Assembly (NCBI GenBank): GCA_963717125.1
Contig: CAVQVG010000007.1
Location: forward strand, 248,001-312,000
Source of the DNA: RYN-230 sp963717125
GTDB lineage: Bacteria; Actinomycetota; Actinomycetes; Streptosporangiales; Streptosporangiaceae
DNA length: 64,000 nucleotides
Direction of reading: 5' to 3'
Shown here: positions 9,095 to 20,471 of the stretch, in pieces
Layout: every line of letters starts with the position of its first letter
How positions within the stretch are numbered: the first letter of the stretch is position 1
The notes under the pieces: model-generated
What the model saw: only the letters and a program-made list of their open reading frames with translations
What the model was told of the DNA's origin: nothing
The model's database searches: none
Translations under genes and position numbers: made by a program

Positions 9095-10405
9095 GTGGAT
9101 AGTCGCGACGGGGCCAGCCGAGCCTCCTTGGACGGGCTGGCCGACAGCCCTGCGGCGGGCGGGCCCGCACCGGCCGACCCGGCCGCGCCCACCGCGACCC
9201 TGCCCCCCAACAGCGCAACGACCAACAGGACGCCGCCCACCGGCACTCCGGCCACCGAACCCCTGGGCCTCCCGACCGGCGCAGCGCTCACCGGCCGCCG
9301 CATCGGCCCGGTCACCCCGCCGACCATCTACGACGTGGCCAACGCGGCGGGCGTGTCGATCGCCTCGGTGTCCCGGGTGCTGAACGGGCGCGGCAACCCA
9401 CTGCCCGAGACAAAGGAACGCGTGCTGCAGGCCGTCGCCGAGCTGGGCTTCATCCCGGACGGCGCGGCCCGGGCGCTCAGCGCCCGGCTGAAGGAAGTCA
9501 TCGGGGTGGTGATCCGGCGGCCCAACGGCGCAGGCGCCGCGGACGGCACCGCCGAGGGCGGGGTCTTCCAGGACGAGGCGGAGAGCCTCCAGTTCCCCGA
9601 CCTGATCAACCGGGGCATCGAGGTCGCGGCCCAGCACCGTGACTACAACCTGCTGGTCAGCTCCGTGGACGTCGATGACCACGACCACACCCGGCGGATC
9701 AATACGCTGGCCCGGAAGAGCGACGGGCTGATCCTGCACGATCAGGTGATCGACGCGGCCCAGCTGGAACGGCTGTCCCGGCAGGTGCCGATCGTGACGC
9801 TGGCCGGCGTGGCCACCCCGACCACCTCCAACGTGGGCGGCGACAACCGCAGCGGGATGCGGGATCTGGCCTTCCATCTCATCCGCGAGCACGGCTATCA
9901 GACCATCGCCTACCTGGGCGGCCACCCGGACAGCCCGGACAACCTGGCCCGGCACGCGGCGCTGCGGACCGCGGTGGCGGCCGCGGGCGGCACCCTGGTG
10001 GACGGCCCGGAGTGGCAGGGCGACTACTGCGCCGCGGGCGGGGCCGGGGTCATCGGCCGGCTGCTGGCCGGCCACGGCGAACTCCCCCGGGTCATCGCGT
10101 GCGCCAACGATCAGAGCGCGCTGGGCGTGGTGTACGCGCTCATGCAGCACGGCCTCGACGTGCCCGGTGACGTCGCGGTCACCGGCTTCGACGACATCCC
10201 GATGGCGCGCCACCTGCGCCCCCAGCTGACCACCGTCCGCCAGCCCATCCAGGAGATCGGCGCGACCGCTTTCGAGGTGCTCTATTCCATGATCAGCAAC
10301 GCTGAGCCCGCCCAGCGCGACGTGGTGCTGCCGACCAGGCTCATCCCCCGGGAGAGCTGCGGCTGCCGCCCGGACCCGGCCGCGCCGGCCTGGCGCCTGG
10401 GCTGA
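9095..10405 (+). CDS. LacI-family transcriptional regulator
   Basis: 436 aa. The LacI helix-turn-helix (PTIYDVANAAGVSIASVSRVLN) begins near residue 76, followed by a periplasmic-binding-protein-like effector domain ending in GFDDIPMARHLRPQLTTVRQP. Usual length is about 340 aa, so the Pro/Ala/Thr-rich N-terminal 75 residues are an unusual extension; no start codon lies close to the HTH to shorten it. GTG 9095 follows gcgagggagc. It probably represses this gene and the downstream ABC-transporter/GH3 operon through the twin palindromes, with an oligosaccharide as inducer. That role is inferred from context. Confidence 0.9.
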   Translation: MDSRDGASRASLDGLADSPAAGGPAPADPAAPTATLPPNSATTNRTPPTGTPATEPLGLPTGAALTGRRIGPVTPPTIYDVANAAGVSIASVSRVLNGRGNPLPETKERVLQAVAELGFIPDGAARALSARLKEVIGVVIRRPNGAGAADGTAEGGVFQDEAESLQFPDLINRGIEVAAQHRDYNLLVSSVDVDDHDHTRRINTLARKSDGLILHDQVIDAAQLERLSRQVPIVTLAGVATPTTSNVGGDNRSGMRDLAFHLIREHGYQTIAYLGGHPDSPDNLARHAALRTAVAAAGGTLVDGPEWQGDYCAAGGAGVIGRLLAGHGELPRVIACANDQSALGVVYALMQHGLDVPGDVAVTGFDDIPMARHLRPQLTTVRQPIQEIGATAFEVLYSMISNAEPAQRDVVLPTRLIPRESCGCRPDPAAPAWRLG

Positions 10406-10416
10406 AGGGGACGGCC

Positions 10417-11394
10417 ATGCGCGTCATCGCCCGACGGCTGCTGTTCTACATCGCCACCGCGATCGCCGCGGTCACCGTGGACTTCTTCATCCCGCGGCTG
10501 ATGCCCGGGAACCCGGTGGAAGCGGTGCTGGCGCACATGCAGGGCACGGTCACCCCCGGCACCATCCGCTCCCTCGAACTGCAGTACGGCCTGGACAGCC
10601 CGCAGGGCCTGTGGGGCCAGTACGTGACGTTCTGGGTGCACCTGGTGCACGGCAACCTGGGCATATCCACCAGCTACTACCCGTCCACCGTGACCAGCGT
10701 GATCCGCGGCGCGCTGCCCTGGACGGTCGCCCTGGTCGGCGTGTCCACGGTGATCAGCTTCCTGCTCGGCACGCTGCTCGGCGTCCTGGTCGCCTGGCGC
10801 CGCGGCACCTGGCTGGACAACCTGCTGCCGGCCACCACGTTCTTCCAGGCCGCGCCGTACTTCTTTGTGGCGTTCCTGGCCCTGGACATCTTCGCGGTCC
10901 GGCTGGGCTGGTTCCCCACCGGCCGGGCCTACAACCAGCTGGACTTCCCGGCCTGGAGCGCCGGCGACATCGGCGATGTGCTCGACCACGCGATCCTGCC
11001 CGCGTTCACCATCGTGCTGTGCAGCGCGGCCGGCTGGATCGTCGGCATGCGCAACGTGATGGTGACCACCATGGACGAGGACTACGTGCTGGTCGCCCAG
11101 GCCAAGGGCCTGGCTAAACGCCGGGTGGTCTGGTACGCGGCGCGGAACGCCATCCTGCCCAGCGTGTCCGGCTTCTCGCTGGCCATCGGGTTCGTGGTGT
11201 CCGGCGCCCTGCTCACCGAGATCGTGTTCAGCTATCCCGGCCTCGGCTGGATCCTGCTCCAGGCGGTCGGCGCCCGGGACTACCCGCTGCTCCAGGGCAT
11301 CTTCCTGATCATCACGTTCGCCGTGCTGATCGCCAACCTGGCCGCCGACTCCGTGTACGTGTTCCTCGACCCCCGCACCCGTCAGGAGGCCTGA
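10417..11394 (+). CDS. ABC transporter permease (DppB/OppB type)
   Basis: 325 aa inner-membrane permease with about six helices and the binding-protein-dependent transport loop near residues 225-245 (AQAKGLAKRRVVWYAARNAILPS). It starts 11 bp after the LacI gene with aagggg upstream. The Dpp/Opp family imports peptides, but several actinobacterial and thermophile members carry cello- or other oligosaccharides. The GH3 enzyme at the end of this operon favours sugar uptake. Confidence 0.9.
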   Translation: MRVIARRLLFYIATAIAAVTVDFFIPRLMPGNPVEAVLAHMQGTVTPGTIRSLELQYGLDSPQGLWGQYVTFWVHLVHGNLGISTSYYPSTVTSVIRGALPWTVALVGVSTVISFLLGTLLGVLVAWRRGTWLDNLLPATTFFQAAPYFFVAFLALDIFAVRLGWFPTGRAYNQLDFPAWSAGDIGDVLDHAILPAFTIVLCSAAGWIVGMRNVMVTTMDEDYVLVAQAKGLAKRRVVWYAARNAILPSVSGFSLAIGFVVSGALLTEIVFSYPGLGWILLQAVGARDYPLLQGIFLIITFAVLIANLAADSVYVFLDPRTRQEA

Positions 11395-11397
11395 GCG

Positions 11398-12540
11398 ATG
11401 TCCATCGGCACGGGCACAGACCTGGGCGGCACCGGCCTCGGCGGACTCGGCGTCGGCGGCGCCGGGGCGGGCGGGGTCGATCCGGCCAGCGAGCCGGTCG
11501 GCGGCCCCCTCGGGTCAGCGGACCTTACCGAGAACCGGGGCCGCCGGATCCAGCTGCCCCGCTCCCCCAAGATCATCGCTGGCCTGATCATGCTGGCCGC
11601 GTTCCTGATCCTGGCCATCGTGGGGCCCATCGTCGCCCCGTACGACCCGTCGGCCAGCGTGTCCACGACCAACGGCACGCCGCAGCCGCCGTCGGCGGCG
11701 CACTGGCTCGGCACCACCCAGACGCAGCAGGACGTGTTCTCCCAGCTGCTGTCGGGCGGCCGGAGCACCATCCTGGTCGCGGTCCTGGCCGGGGTGGCCG
11801 CCACCGTGCTGTCCGTGGTGATCGGGATCTGCGCCGGGTACCTGCACGGCCGGTGGGCCGACGACCTGCTCTCCATGCTGGCCAACTTCTTCCTGGTGCT
11901 GCCCGCACTGCCGCTGCTCATCGTGATCTTCGGCTTCCTGCCGCCGAGCGGCAGCAGCAACGACGTGCTGATCGGGCTGATCATCGCGCTCACCGGCTGG
12001 GCCTGGGGCGCCCGGGTGCTGCGCGCCCAGACGCTGTCGCTGCGAACCCGGGACTACGTCGAGTCCGCGAAGATCATCGGCGAGCGCGGCTGGCGGGTGA
12101 TCAGCCACGAGATCCTGCCCAACCTCGTGCCGGTGGTCGCGTCCTCGTTCCTGTTCACCGTGCTGTACGGGGTCGGCACGTACACCGCCATCGCATTCCT
12201 CGGCCTGGTCAACCCGGAGCACTGGAGCTGGGGCTCGATGCTGTTCGAGGCGCAGAACTCGGACGCCGAGATCAGCGGCTACTGGTGGTGGTACATCCCG
12301 CCCGGCCTGATGGTCGCGCTGCTGGGCACCGCACTGGCCATGCTCAACTTCGGCATCGACGAGTTCATCAACCCGCGGCTGCGGGCCGCGGGCCTCGCCC
12401 GGCGCCAGGCCAAGAAGACGCGCGGCTCCGGGCTGCCCAAGCGGTTCGAGCTCGGCCTCACCCCCGTGGTCCGCCCCACCGCCGGGACGGCCGCGGCAGG
12501 CCCGGCCACGGGCGACCAGACCCAGGAGGCAGGGATATGA
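11398..12540 (+). CDS. ABC transporter permease (DppC/OppC type)
   Basis: 380 aa. A long Gly-rich hydrophilic N-terminus (first ~55 residues) precedes the DppC-type helices; the permease loop is RTRDYVESAKIIGERGWRVI near residue 220. ATG 11398 is 3 bp after the partner permease stop. Its last codons overlap the next ATPase gene by ATGA. It forms the heterodimeric pore with the product of 10417-11394. The C-terminal tail is long and Ala/Pro-rich. Confidence 0.9.
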   Translation: MSIGTGTDLGGTGLGGLGVGGAGAGGVDPASEPVGGPLGSADLTENRGRRIQLPRSPKIIAGLIMLAAFLILAIVGPIVAPYDPSASVSTTNGTPQPPSAAHWLGTTQTQQDVFSQLLSGGRSTILVAVLAGVAATVLSVVIGICAGYLHGRWADDLLSMLANFFLVLPALPLLIVIFGFLPPSGSSNDVLIGLIIALTGWAWGARVLRAQTLSLRTRDYVESAKIIGERGWRVISHEILPNLVPVVASSFLFTVLYGVGTYTAIAFLGLVNPEHWSWGSMLFEAQNSDAEISGYWWWYIPPGLMVALLGTALAMLNFGIDEFINPRLRAAGLARRQAKKTRGSGLPKRFELGLTPVVRPTAGTAAAGPATGDQTQEAGI

Positions 12541-13681
12541 GCGGCCAGCCGCTGCTGGACATCCGCGGGCTGCAGGTGGACTACGGGGCCGGCCCCGGCG
12601 CCGTGCACGCGGTGGTCGGCGCCGACCTGGTGCTGCGCCGCGGCGAGGTGCTCGGGCTGGCCGGCGAGAGCGGCAGCGGCAAGTCCACGCTGGCCTACGC
12701 GGCGATCCGGCTGCTCCGCGCCCCCGGCATGATCACCGGCGGCGAGGTGCTCTATTACCCCGAGCCTGGGCGCGGCGTGGACCTGCTGTCCCTGGATGAG
12801 CCGCAGCTGCGCACGCTGCGCTGGTCACACATTGCCGTCGTACTGCAATCCGCGATGAACGCCCTCAACCCCGTGCTGTCCATCGGCTCGCAACTCACCG
12901 ACGTGCTGCACGCACACCAGTCCGGCCAGCCGGCGGCGGCCCGCCAGCACCGCGCCGCCGAACTGCTTGAGATGGTCGGCATCACCGCCGACCGGCTGCG
13001 CAGCTACCCACACGAGCTGTCCGGCGGGATGCGGCAGCGGGTGATGATCGCGATGGCGCTCGCGCTGGAACCGCAGATCGTCATCCTGGACGAGCCGACC
13101 ACCGCGCTGGACGTGGTCACCCAGCGGGAGATCCTGGAAGAACTGACCGCGCTGCGCGAGCGGCTCGGCTTCGCGGTGCTGTTCATCACGCACGATCTCT
13201 CCCTGCTGGTAGAGATCGCCGATTCGATCGCGGTGATGTACGCGGGGCGCCTGGTGGAGCGGGCCGCCGCGGCCGACCTGTTCCGCGCGCCGCGGCACCC
13301 GTACACGGTCGGGCTGCTGAACTCGTTCCCGGCCCTGCATGGGCCGCACAAGCACATGACCGGCATCCCCGGATCACCCCCCGACCTGCGGATGCTGCCG
13401 GTCGGCTGCGTCTTCCACCCGCGCTGCCCGTACGCGATGGACATCTGCCGCGAGCAGTCACCCCCGCTGGAACAGCCGGCCGCCGGTGCCCGGGCCAGTA
13501 CCCGGCTCGCGTCCTGCTGGCTGCAGGACGGCCAGCACGAGGTCCCCGCCGAGCTGGCGCTGCCCGAGCCAGGCAGCGCGCCAGGACCGGGCCAGCTCGC
13601 GCCTAGCGTCCCCGCCTCCAGCGCCGCCGTCTCCAGCGCCACCGCCAGCAGTGCGGCCACACCCGAGCACGGGAGCCTGGC

Positions 13682-13685
<4 letters not shown>
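12537..13685 (+). CDS. ABC transporter ATP-binding protein (DppD type)
   Basis: 382 aa. Walker A GESGSGKST, signature LSGGMRQRVMIAMAL, Walker B IVILDEPTTALD and switch His in FITHDLSLL. The C-terminus has the oligopeptide-transporter motif GCVFHPRCPYAMDIC, which in some homologues binds an Fe-S cluster. ATG 12537 overlaps the preceding stop (ATGA); the frame is open far upstream but only in the shadow of the permease. Ala/Ser-rich low-complexity tail of about 50 residues. Confidence 0.93.
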
Positions 13686-14815
<1,130 letters not shown>

Positions 14816-15000
14816 TGCACCGGGATGCCGCCTAGCGGCTGCGACAACGCAGCGTGCGCGTACCTGACCGACCCACACTGGCGGCACGGCAGGCCGATCG
14901 GGAAGCCCGGCCGGCCAGCACCGCCCCACCGATAAGACCCCGACACGGTCGCTCACAACAGGCCGACATCAAGCCGGCCGGGCACAACGGAGTTTAAACA

Positions 15001-16698
15001 ATGAAGCAAAGATTTCTGGCAGGGCTGGCCGTAGCCGGCGCCCTGAGCCTCGGCATCGCCGCCTGCGGCAGCAGTTCGAACAACGGCAGCGGGAACACGG
15101 GCAGCGTCAAGATGGGCAAGACGCTGGTCGTCGAGAGCACCCCGCTCTCCCCCATGACCGACACGTTCAACCCGTTCTCGCTGACCTCGACCGGTTACCT
15201 GACCAACGCGATATCCCTCTACAACGAGCCGCTGTTCATCTTCAATACGCTCAATTCCGCCCAGGCGCCTATCCCCATGCTGGCCACCGGGTACTCCTGG
15301 TCGAACAGTGGCAAGACGCTGACGCTGACCATCCGGTCCGGGGTCAAGTGGAACGACGGCAAGCCGTTCAGCGCCAGCGACGTGGCCTACACGTTCAACT
15401 TGCTCAAGAGCAACCCGAAGCTGTACACCTCTGGCGCGCCGATCGTGACTAGCGCGTCCGCGCCGAGCGCGACCAGCGCGGTGCTGAACTTCGCCACGCC
15501 GCAGTACGCCAACCTGTTCCTGATCGGGCAGGTGTACATCGTCCCGCAGCACGTCTGGTCGTCGGTCAGCGATCCGGCCACCTACTCGGACGCCAGCCCG
15601 GTGGGCACCGGCCCGTTCATGCTGGACAAGTTCTCGCCGCAGGGCTACACGCTCAAGCCGAACCCGCACTACTGGCAGAAGTCCAAGGTGCACGTGCCGG
15701 AAGTCGACTTCCCGGCGTACAACACCAACGCCAACCTGGTGCCACCCGTGTCCAGCGGCCAGATCGACTTCGCCGGCAACTACGTGGCCAACATCCAGAA
15801 CAACTACCTGGGCAAGAGCGCGGAGAACCACACCTGGCTGTCCAGCGCGCCGTACTTCAGTGCCAACAACGTGGTCAGCCTGTTCCTGAACACCACTAAG
15901 GCCCCGCTGAACGACCCCGCGGTGCGCCAGGCGATCAGCTACGGGATCGACCGGTCGCAGCTCAACGTGCAGGGCGAGACCGGCTACGAGCCGCCGGTCA
16001 GCTCCACCAGCGGGCTGCTGCTGCCCAACCACCAGTCCTACCTGGACTCCTCACTGGCCAACAACCTGCCCGCCACCAGCGACAAGGCCAAGGTCAGCTC
16101 CATCCTCACGGCCGACGGCTGGAAGATGTCGGGCGGCAAGTGGACCAAGAACGGTCAGCACATCACGTTCTCGATCTCTGACCCGATCCCGTACAGCGAC
16201 TACTACACCGATTCCCAGCTGATCAGCCACCAGCTCACCGCGCTGGGCATGGACGTGACCCCGAACGGCATCGGCAACGCGACCGTGTGGGCCGGTGACG
16301 TCGCCAACGGCACGTTCCAGGCGGCCATCCACTGGAGCAACCAGGGCCCGAACCCGTACTTCATCTACGACAACTGGATGGACAGCTCGCTGGCCGCGCC
16401 GATCGGCAAGCCCGCCGCGGGCGACTACGGGCGGTACAACAACCCGCAGGCCCAGGCCGCGCTGGCCCAGTTCGCCGGCTCCGGCAGCCCGACCGTGCAG
16501 AAGGCGGCCATCACCAAGCTGGAGCAGATCATGACGACCGAGGTGCCAGTGGTGCCGCTGCTCAACGGCGGGGCCTGGGCTGAGGTCTCCACCCGGGACT
16601 ACACGGGTTGGCCGTCGGCCAGCAACCCGTACATGAACCCGGTGCCGAACACCCCGTACATCGAGGACACCATCCTGCATCTCACGCCGAAGTCCTGA
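15001..16698 (+). CDS. ABC transporter substrate-binding lipoprotein (family 5 type)
   Basis: 565 aa. Signal peptide with lipobox LGIAAC, lipidated Cys at residue 22, then a Ser/Asn/Gly-rich linker. The body matches family 5 solute-binding proteins (SVKMGKTLVVESTPLSPMTD, WNDGKPFSASDVAYTFNLLK, VGTGPFMLDKF). It captures the substrate outside the cell and hands it to the Dpp-type permeases. The 185-bp gap before it shows no gene; a separate promoter there would explain higher binding-protein expression. Confidence 0.93.
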   Translation: MKQRFLAGLAVAGALSLGIAACGSSSNNGSGNTGSVKMGKTLVVESTPLSPMTDTFNPFSLTSTGYLTNAISLYNEPLFIFNTLNSAQAPIPMLATGYSWSNSGKTLTLTIRSGVKWNDGKPFSASDVAYTFNLLKSNPKLYTSGAPIVTSASAPSATSAVLNFATPQYANLFLIGQVYIVPQHVWSSVSDPATYSDASPVGTGPFMLDKFSPQGYTLKPNPHYWQKSKVHVPEVDFPAYNTNANLVPPVSSGQIDFAGNYVANIQNNYLGKSAENHTWLSSAPYFSANNVVSLFLNTTKAPLNDPAVRQAISYGIDRSQLNVQGETGYEPPVSSTSGLLLPNHQSYLDSSLANNLPATSDKAKVSSILTADGWKMSGGKWTKNGQHITFSISDPIPYSDYYTDSQLISHQLTALGMDVTPNGIGNATVWAGDVANGTFQAAIHWSNQGPNPYFIYDNWMDSSLAAPIGKPAAGDYGRYNNPQAQAALAQFAGSGSPTVQKAAITKLEQIMTTEVPVVPLLNGGAWAEVSTRDYTGWPSASNPYMNPVPNTPYIEDTILHLTPKS

Positions 16699-16725
16699 GC
16701 TCGCGGACCCGACGCAAGGACCTTG

Positions 16726-19194
16726 ATGACAACGTCTACAGAGGCGACGGCGGAGCGCAGCCGGGTGGCTGCGCTCCCCGTCGAGGAGAAGGTGCGCCTG
16801 CTGACCGGCGCGGACAGCTGGCGCACCTTCGGTGCCCCCGGACTCGGGCTCCGTCCGATCGTCATGTCGGACGGCCCGGCCGGGATACGGGGCATCACCA
16901 AAGATGACCGGAATCCGTCGGCCAGCGTGCCCTGCCCGTCCGCCCTCGGCGCCACCTGGGACAGCGAGCTCGTCCGCGAGCTCGCCGCCGCCCTCGGCGC
17001 CGAGGCGCGGGGCAAGGGCATCGACATCGTGCTGGCCCCGACCATGAACGTGATGCGGACCCCGCTCGGCGGCCGCGGCTTCGAGTGCTTTTCGGAGGAT
17101 CCGGTGCTGTCCGCCCGGCTCGCCGTCGGCTACGTGACCGGGCTGCAGTCGGCCGGGGTCGGCGCCGCCGTCAAGCATTACGTGGGCAACGACTCGGAGA
17201 CCGAGCGGTGGACCTACGACGCGCGGATCGCCGAGGCGGTGCTCCGCGAGCTGTACCTGGTGCCGTTCGAGGCCAGCGTCCGCGAGGCGGGCGCGACCAT
17301 GGTGATGGCCGCGTACAACGCGGTCAACGGGGCCAGGATGACCGAGCACGAACGGCTGCTGCGCGGCGTGCTCAAGGGCGAGTGGGGCTTCACCGGCGCG
17401 ATCGTCTCGGACTGGGATGCCTGCCGGAGCGTCGTGCCCACCGCGCTGGCCGGGCTGGACCTGGCCATGCCGGGGCCGGACAGCCCATGGGTGACCGGCC
17501 TGGCCGAAGCGGTCCGGGCCGGCCAGGTGCCCGAGGACGTCCTCGACGAGAAGGTGCTCCGGCTCCTCGAGGTAGCCCGCCGGGTCGGCAAGCTCGACCC
17601 ACCGGACGGCCAGCCTCCGCCCGGGCCTGCCATGGCCGACGGGAGGCTGCTGCGCCGCACCGCAGCAGCCTCGTTCGTGCTGCTCCGCAACGAGCAGAGC
17701 GCGCTCCCGCTCGACCCGGCCAGCATCGGCAGCATCGCGCTGATCGGGCCGAACGCCGTGCACCCGGTCATCCAGGGCGGCGGCAGCGCGGCCGTCCATC
17801 CGGCGGCCGTCTCTGCGCCGGACGACGCGCTGCGCGCCGCCCTGGCCGGCCAGGCCACGGTCACCGTCACCCCGGGCTGCCACACCTGGGAGACGGTGCC
17901 GGAGCCACCACCCCGGACGCTGACCGACCCGGTGACCGGCGAGCCGGGCGTCCGGCTGGAGTTCCGCGCCGCGGACGGCGTCCTGCTCGGCACCGAGCAC
18001 CGCAACACGACGGTGTTCGCCTGGTGGGGCGATGGCCTGCCGGCCGGCATCGGCTGGGGCGAGGATGGCACGATCTCGCTACTGGCCAGCTACCGCCCGC
18101 AGACCTCCGGGCCGCACATGGTCGGCGCGGCCGGGGTGGGCCGACTCACCCTGACCGTGGACGGCGCCGTCGCCGCCGCGGGTGAGACCCCGGTCCCCGC
18201 CGACCCGGTGGAGACGATGACCCGGCCCGGCGAGGTGACCGGCGCGATCGAGCTGACGGTCCGCCAGCCTGCCCAGGTCAGGCTGGACTTCCTGCCATCG
18301 GCCTTGGCCGAGGGCCCGCTCGCGGTCCGGCTCGGCATCGTGGCCACGCCGGACGAGGAGGCCGCGCTGGACCAGGCGGTCCGGGCGGCCGCGGCGGCCG
18401 CGGCCGCGGTGGTCGTGGTGGGCTCGGCGGAGACCACCGAGAGCGAGGGGTTCGACCGGGACACGCTGCGGCTGCCGGGCCGGCAGGACGAGCTGGTCGA
18501 GCGGGTCAGCGCGGTCAACCCGCGCACCGTGGTGGTGGTGAACTCCGGCATGCCGGTGCTCATGCCGTGGGCCAGCCAGGTCGCCGCGGTGCTCTACGCC
18601 TGGCTGCCCGGCCAGGCCATGGGCGACGCCCTGGCCGACGTGCTGCTCGGCCGGGCCGAACCGGGCGGCCGCCTGCCGGTCAGCATGCCGGCCCGCGAGG
18701 CGGACGCCCCGGTGCTGCACGCCGTGCCGGAGAACGGCCGCCTCAGTTACGACGAGGGGCTGCTCATCGGGTACCGCGGCTACGATGCGGCCGGCACCTG
18801 CCCGCTGTTCGCGTTCGGCCATGGGCTCGGCTACACGAGCTGGGCCTACGAGTCGCTGACCGCGGACCAGGCCGACCTGGCTCCCGGTACCGACCTCAGC
18901 ATCGAGGTCACCGTGCGCAACACCGGGCGCCGGACGGGACGCGAGGTGGTGCAGGCCTACCTGGCCGGGCCCGCCCTCGGCCCGGGCCGGCCGGTCCGGG
19001 TGCTCGCCGCGTTCGGCACGCTCACCGCCGGGCCGGGGGCGACGGCGACGGTCACGCTGACGTTGCCGGCCCGGGTGTTCGCGCGCTTCGACGAGCACGC
19101 GGGCCGCTGGGACTGGCCGCCCGGCCAGTACACCATCGCGGTCGGCCGCTCCTCCCGCGACCTGCGCCTGACCACGTCAGTCATCGCGGGTTAA
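16726..19194 (+). CDS. glycoside hydrolase family 3 (beta-glucosidase-like)
   Basis: 822 aa. GH3 N-terminal barrel with GPAGIRG, KHYVGNDSE and the nucleophile Asp at residue 229 (GAIVSDWDACRS); GH3 C-terminal domain; a beta-rich insert around residues 400-530 that may be PA14-like; and a fibronectin-III-like C-terminal domain. No signal peptide, so imported oligosaccharides are probably cleaved in the cytoplasm. ATG 16726 is preceded by AAGGA at 5 nt; a TTG one codon earlier is less likely. Last gene of the LacI-controlled operon; a 17-bp hairpin follows. Confidence 0.92.
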   Translation: MTTSTEATAERSRVAALPVEEKVRLLTGADSWRTFGAPGLGLRPIVMSDGPAGIRGITKDDRNPSASVPCPSALGATWDSELVRELAAALGAEARGKGIDIVLAPTMNVMRTPLGGRGFECFSEDPVLSARLAVGYVTGLQSAGVGAAVKHYVGNDSETERWTYDARIAEAVLRELYLVPFEASVREAGATMVMAAYNAVNGARMTEHERLLRGVLKGEWGFTGAIVSDWDACRSVVPTALAGLDLAMPGPDSPWVTGLAEAVRAGQVPEDVLDEKVLRLLEVARRVGKLDPPDGQPPPGPAMADGRLLRRTAAASFVLLRNEQSALPLDPASIGSIALIGPNAVHPVIQGGGSAAVHPAAVSAPDDALRAALAGQATVTVTPGCHTWETVPEPPPRTLTDPVTGEPGVRLEFRAADGVLLGTEHRNTTVFAWWGDGLPAGIGWGEDGTISLLASYRPQTSGPHMVGAAGVGRLTLTVDGAVAAAGETPVPADPVETMTRPGEVTGAIELTVRQPAQVRLDFLPSALAEGPLAVRLGIVATPDEEAALDQAVRAAAAAAAAVVVVGSAETTESEGFDRDTLRLPGRQDELVERVSAVNPRTVVVVNSGMPVLMPWASQVAAVLYAWLPGQAMGDALADVLLGRAEPGGRLPVSMPAREADAPVLHAVPENGRLSYDEGLLIGYRGYDAAGTCPLFAFGHGLGYTSWAYESLTADQADLAPGTDLSIEVTVRNTGRRTGREVVQAYLAGPALGPGRPVRVLAAFGTLTAGPGATATVTLTLPARVFARFDEHAGRWDWPPGQYTIAVGRSSRDLRLTTSVIAG

Positions 19195-19206
19195 CGGAAC
19201 GGCGTT

Positions 19207-19244
19207 CAGTACTAGTCCGGGGGTCGTCCCCCGGACTAGTACTG
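19207..19244. terminator. perfect 17-bp hairpin between convergent genes
   Basis: Arms cagtactagtccggggg (19207-19223) and cccccggactagtactg (19228-19244) with a 4-nt loop tcgt, no mismatches. It separates the rightward GH3 gene from the leftward VOC gene and overlaps the last codons of the latter. Very stable; a bidirectional terminator. Confidence 0.8.
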
Positions 19245-19628
19245 CGGCGCGACGAGTTCGACCTCGTAGCCGTCGTGGTCTTCCAGGTACGCGGCGTAGT
19301 GCTGCTCCCCGCCGGCGTACGGGTGCCGGTCGGCGAACAGCAGCTGCCAGCCGTGCAGCAACGCCTCCCCCACCATCCGGTCCACGGTGGCCCGGTCGGC
19401 CACGTGGAACGCGAGGTGGTTGAGCCCCGGCCGGTGCCGGTCGTGCCGGAACGCGCTGCGGGCCGGCGACTGCTCCAGGACGATGTACAGTTCGCCCGCC
19501 CGCCAGCTGGACCCCTCCGGCCACTGCTGGTACAGCTCGTAGCCCAGCGCACCCAGCAGCCAGCCCCAGGTGTGCTCGGCCCGGCTCAGGTCGGGCACCC
19601 AGAGCTCGATGTGGTGCAGCGTCCCCAT
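19236..19628 (-). CDS. VOC (glyoxalase/bleomycin-resistance fold) family protein
   Basis: 130 aa with one betaalphabetabetabeta module and plausible metal ligands (HHIELWV, GLNHLAFHV, YLEDHDGYEVELV). The start was set at ATG 19628 with GAGG upstream; upstream in-frame ATGs lack a ribosome-binding site. VOC proteins include lyases, dioxygenases and antibiotic-binding proteins; no specific function can be assigned. Its 3' end lies in the terminator hairpin. Confidence 0.8.
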   Translation of the reverse strand: MGTLHHIELWVPDLSRAEHTWGWLLGALGYELYQQWPEGSSWRAGELYIVLEQSPARSAFRHDRHRPGLNHLAFHVADRATVDRMVGEALLHGWQLLFADRHPYAGGEQHYAAYLEDHDGYEVELVAPQY

Positions 19629-19691
19629 GGCGGCCGGCCTCATGGCGACACTATGCCGCAATCCGGACATCCGGCGCGGGTTACCCGTCAG

Positions 19692-20471
19692 TCAATCCGG
19701 CAGATTCTCCAGCCCCTGCTGCAGCCGGTTCATCCCGGCCAGCCAGCGTCCCGGATCATCGGCCCGGTGCGCGTACATCGTCGCGACCTCCGGATGCGGC
19801 AGGATCAGGAACCGGCCGTCCGCGATGCCCTCGATGACCGCCCCGGCCACCTCCTCCGGGCTGATCGCCGTGCCGACCAGCAGCGCCTGGCCGGCTGGGC
19901 TGGCCGCCTCGAGCAGCGGGGTGCGCACGCCCATCGGGCACAGCGCCTGCACGGTGATGCCGCGGTGCGCGTACGTGGCCGCCATCCACTCGGCGAAGCC
20001 GAGCGCGGCGTGCTTGGTCACCGAGTAGGGCGCCGAGCCCAGCATGGTCAGCAGGCCGGCCGCGGACACCGTGCAGATCAGGTGGCCGCGGCCACGCTCC
20101 AGCCACGGCCCGGTGAGCAGCCGGGCCGCCCGGACGTGCGCCATCACGTTGACCTGCCAGCAGGCCGCCCAGACCGGCTCCGCCGCGTCTGGGCCGCCTT
20201 CCGGCCCGATCCCGGCGTTGGCGCAGTACAGGTCGATGCCGTCGAGCATGTCGGCCGCGCCCTCGATCAGCGAGGCCACGCCCTCCTCGCTGGCCGCGTC
20301 GCCGGGCAGCGCCTCCCCGCCGATCGAGCCGGCGACCCGCTGCGCGGCCGCGGCGTCCAGGTCGTTCACCACCACCCGGGCGCCCTCGGCCGCGAACCGG
20401 CGGGCCAGCGCGGCCCCGATCCCGCTCCCGGCGCCGGTGATCACGACCCCGGCGCCGTCGACCGACTTCAT
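19692..20471 (-). CDS. short-chain dehydrogenase/reductase
   Basis: 259 aa Rossmann-fold SDR. Cofactor motif TGAGSGIG near residue 13, NAG strand (CANAGIG), catalytic Ser in VSAAG and YxxxK as YSVTK. Last gene of the leftward acyl-CoA operon; its ATG overlaps the stop of the upstream dehydrogenase gene (ATGA), so the start is well fixed. Probably oxidises a hydroxyacyl-CoA or an alcohol produced by the operon. Confidence 0.88.
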   Translation of the reverse strand: MKSVDGAGVVITGAGSGIGAALARRFAAEGARVVVNDLDAAAAQRVAGSIGGEALPGDAASEEGVASLIEGAADMLDGIDLYCANAGIGPEGGPDAAEPVWAACWQVNVMAHVRAARLLTGPWLERGRGHLICTVSAAGLLTMLGSAPYSVTKHAALGFAEWMAATYAHRGITVQALCPMGVRTPLLEAASPAGQALLVGTAISPEEVAGAVIEGIADGRFLILPHPEVATMYAHRADDPGRWLAGMNRLQQGLENLPD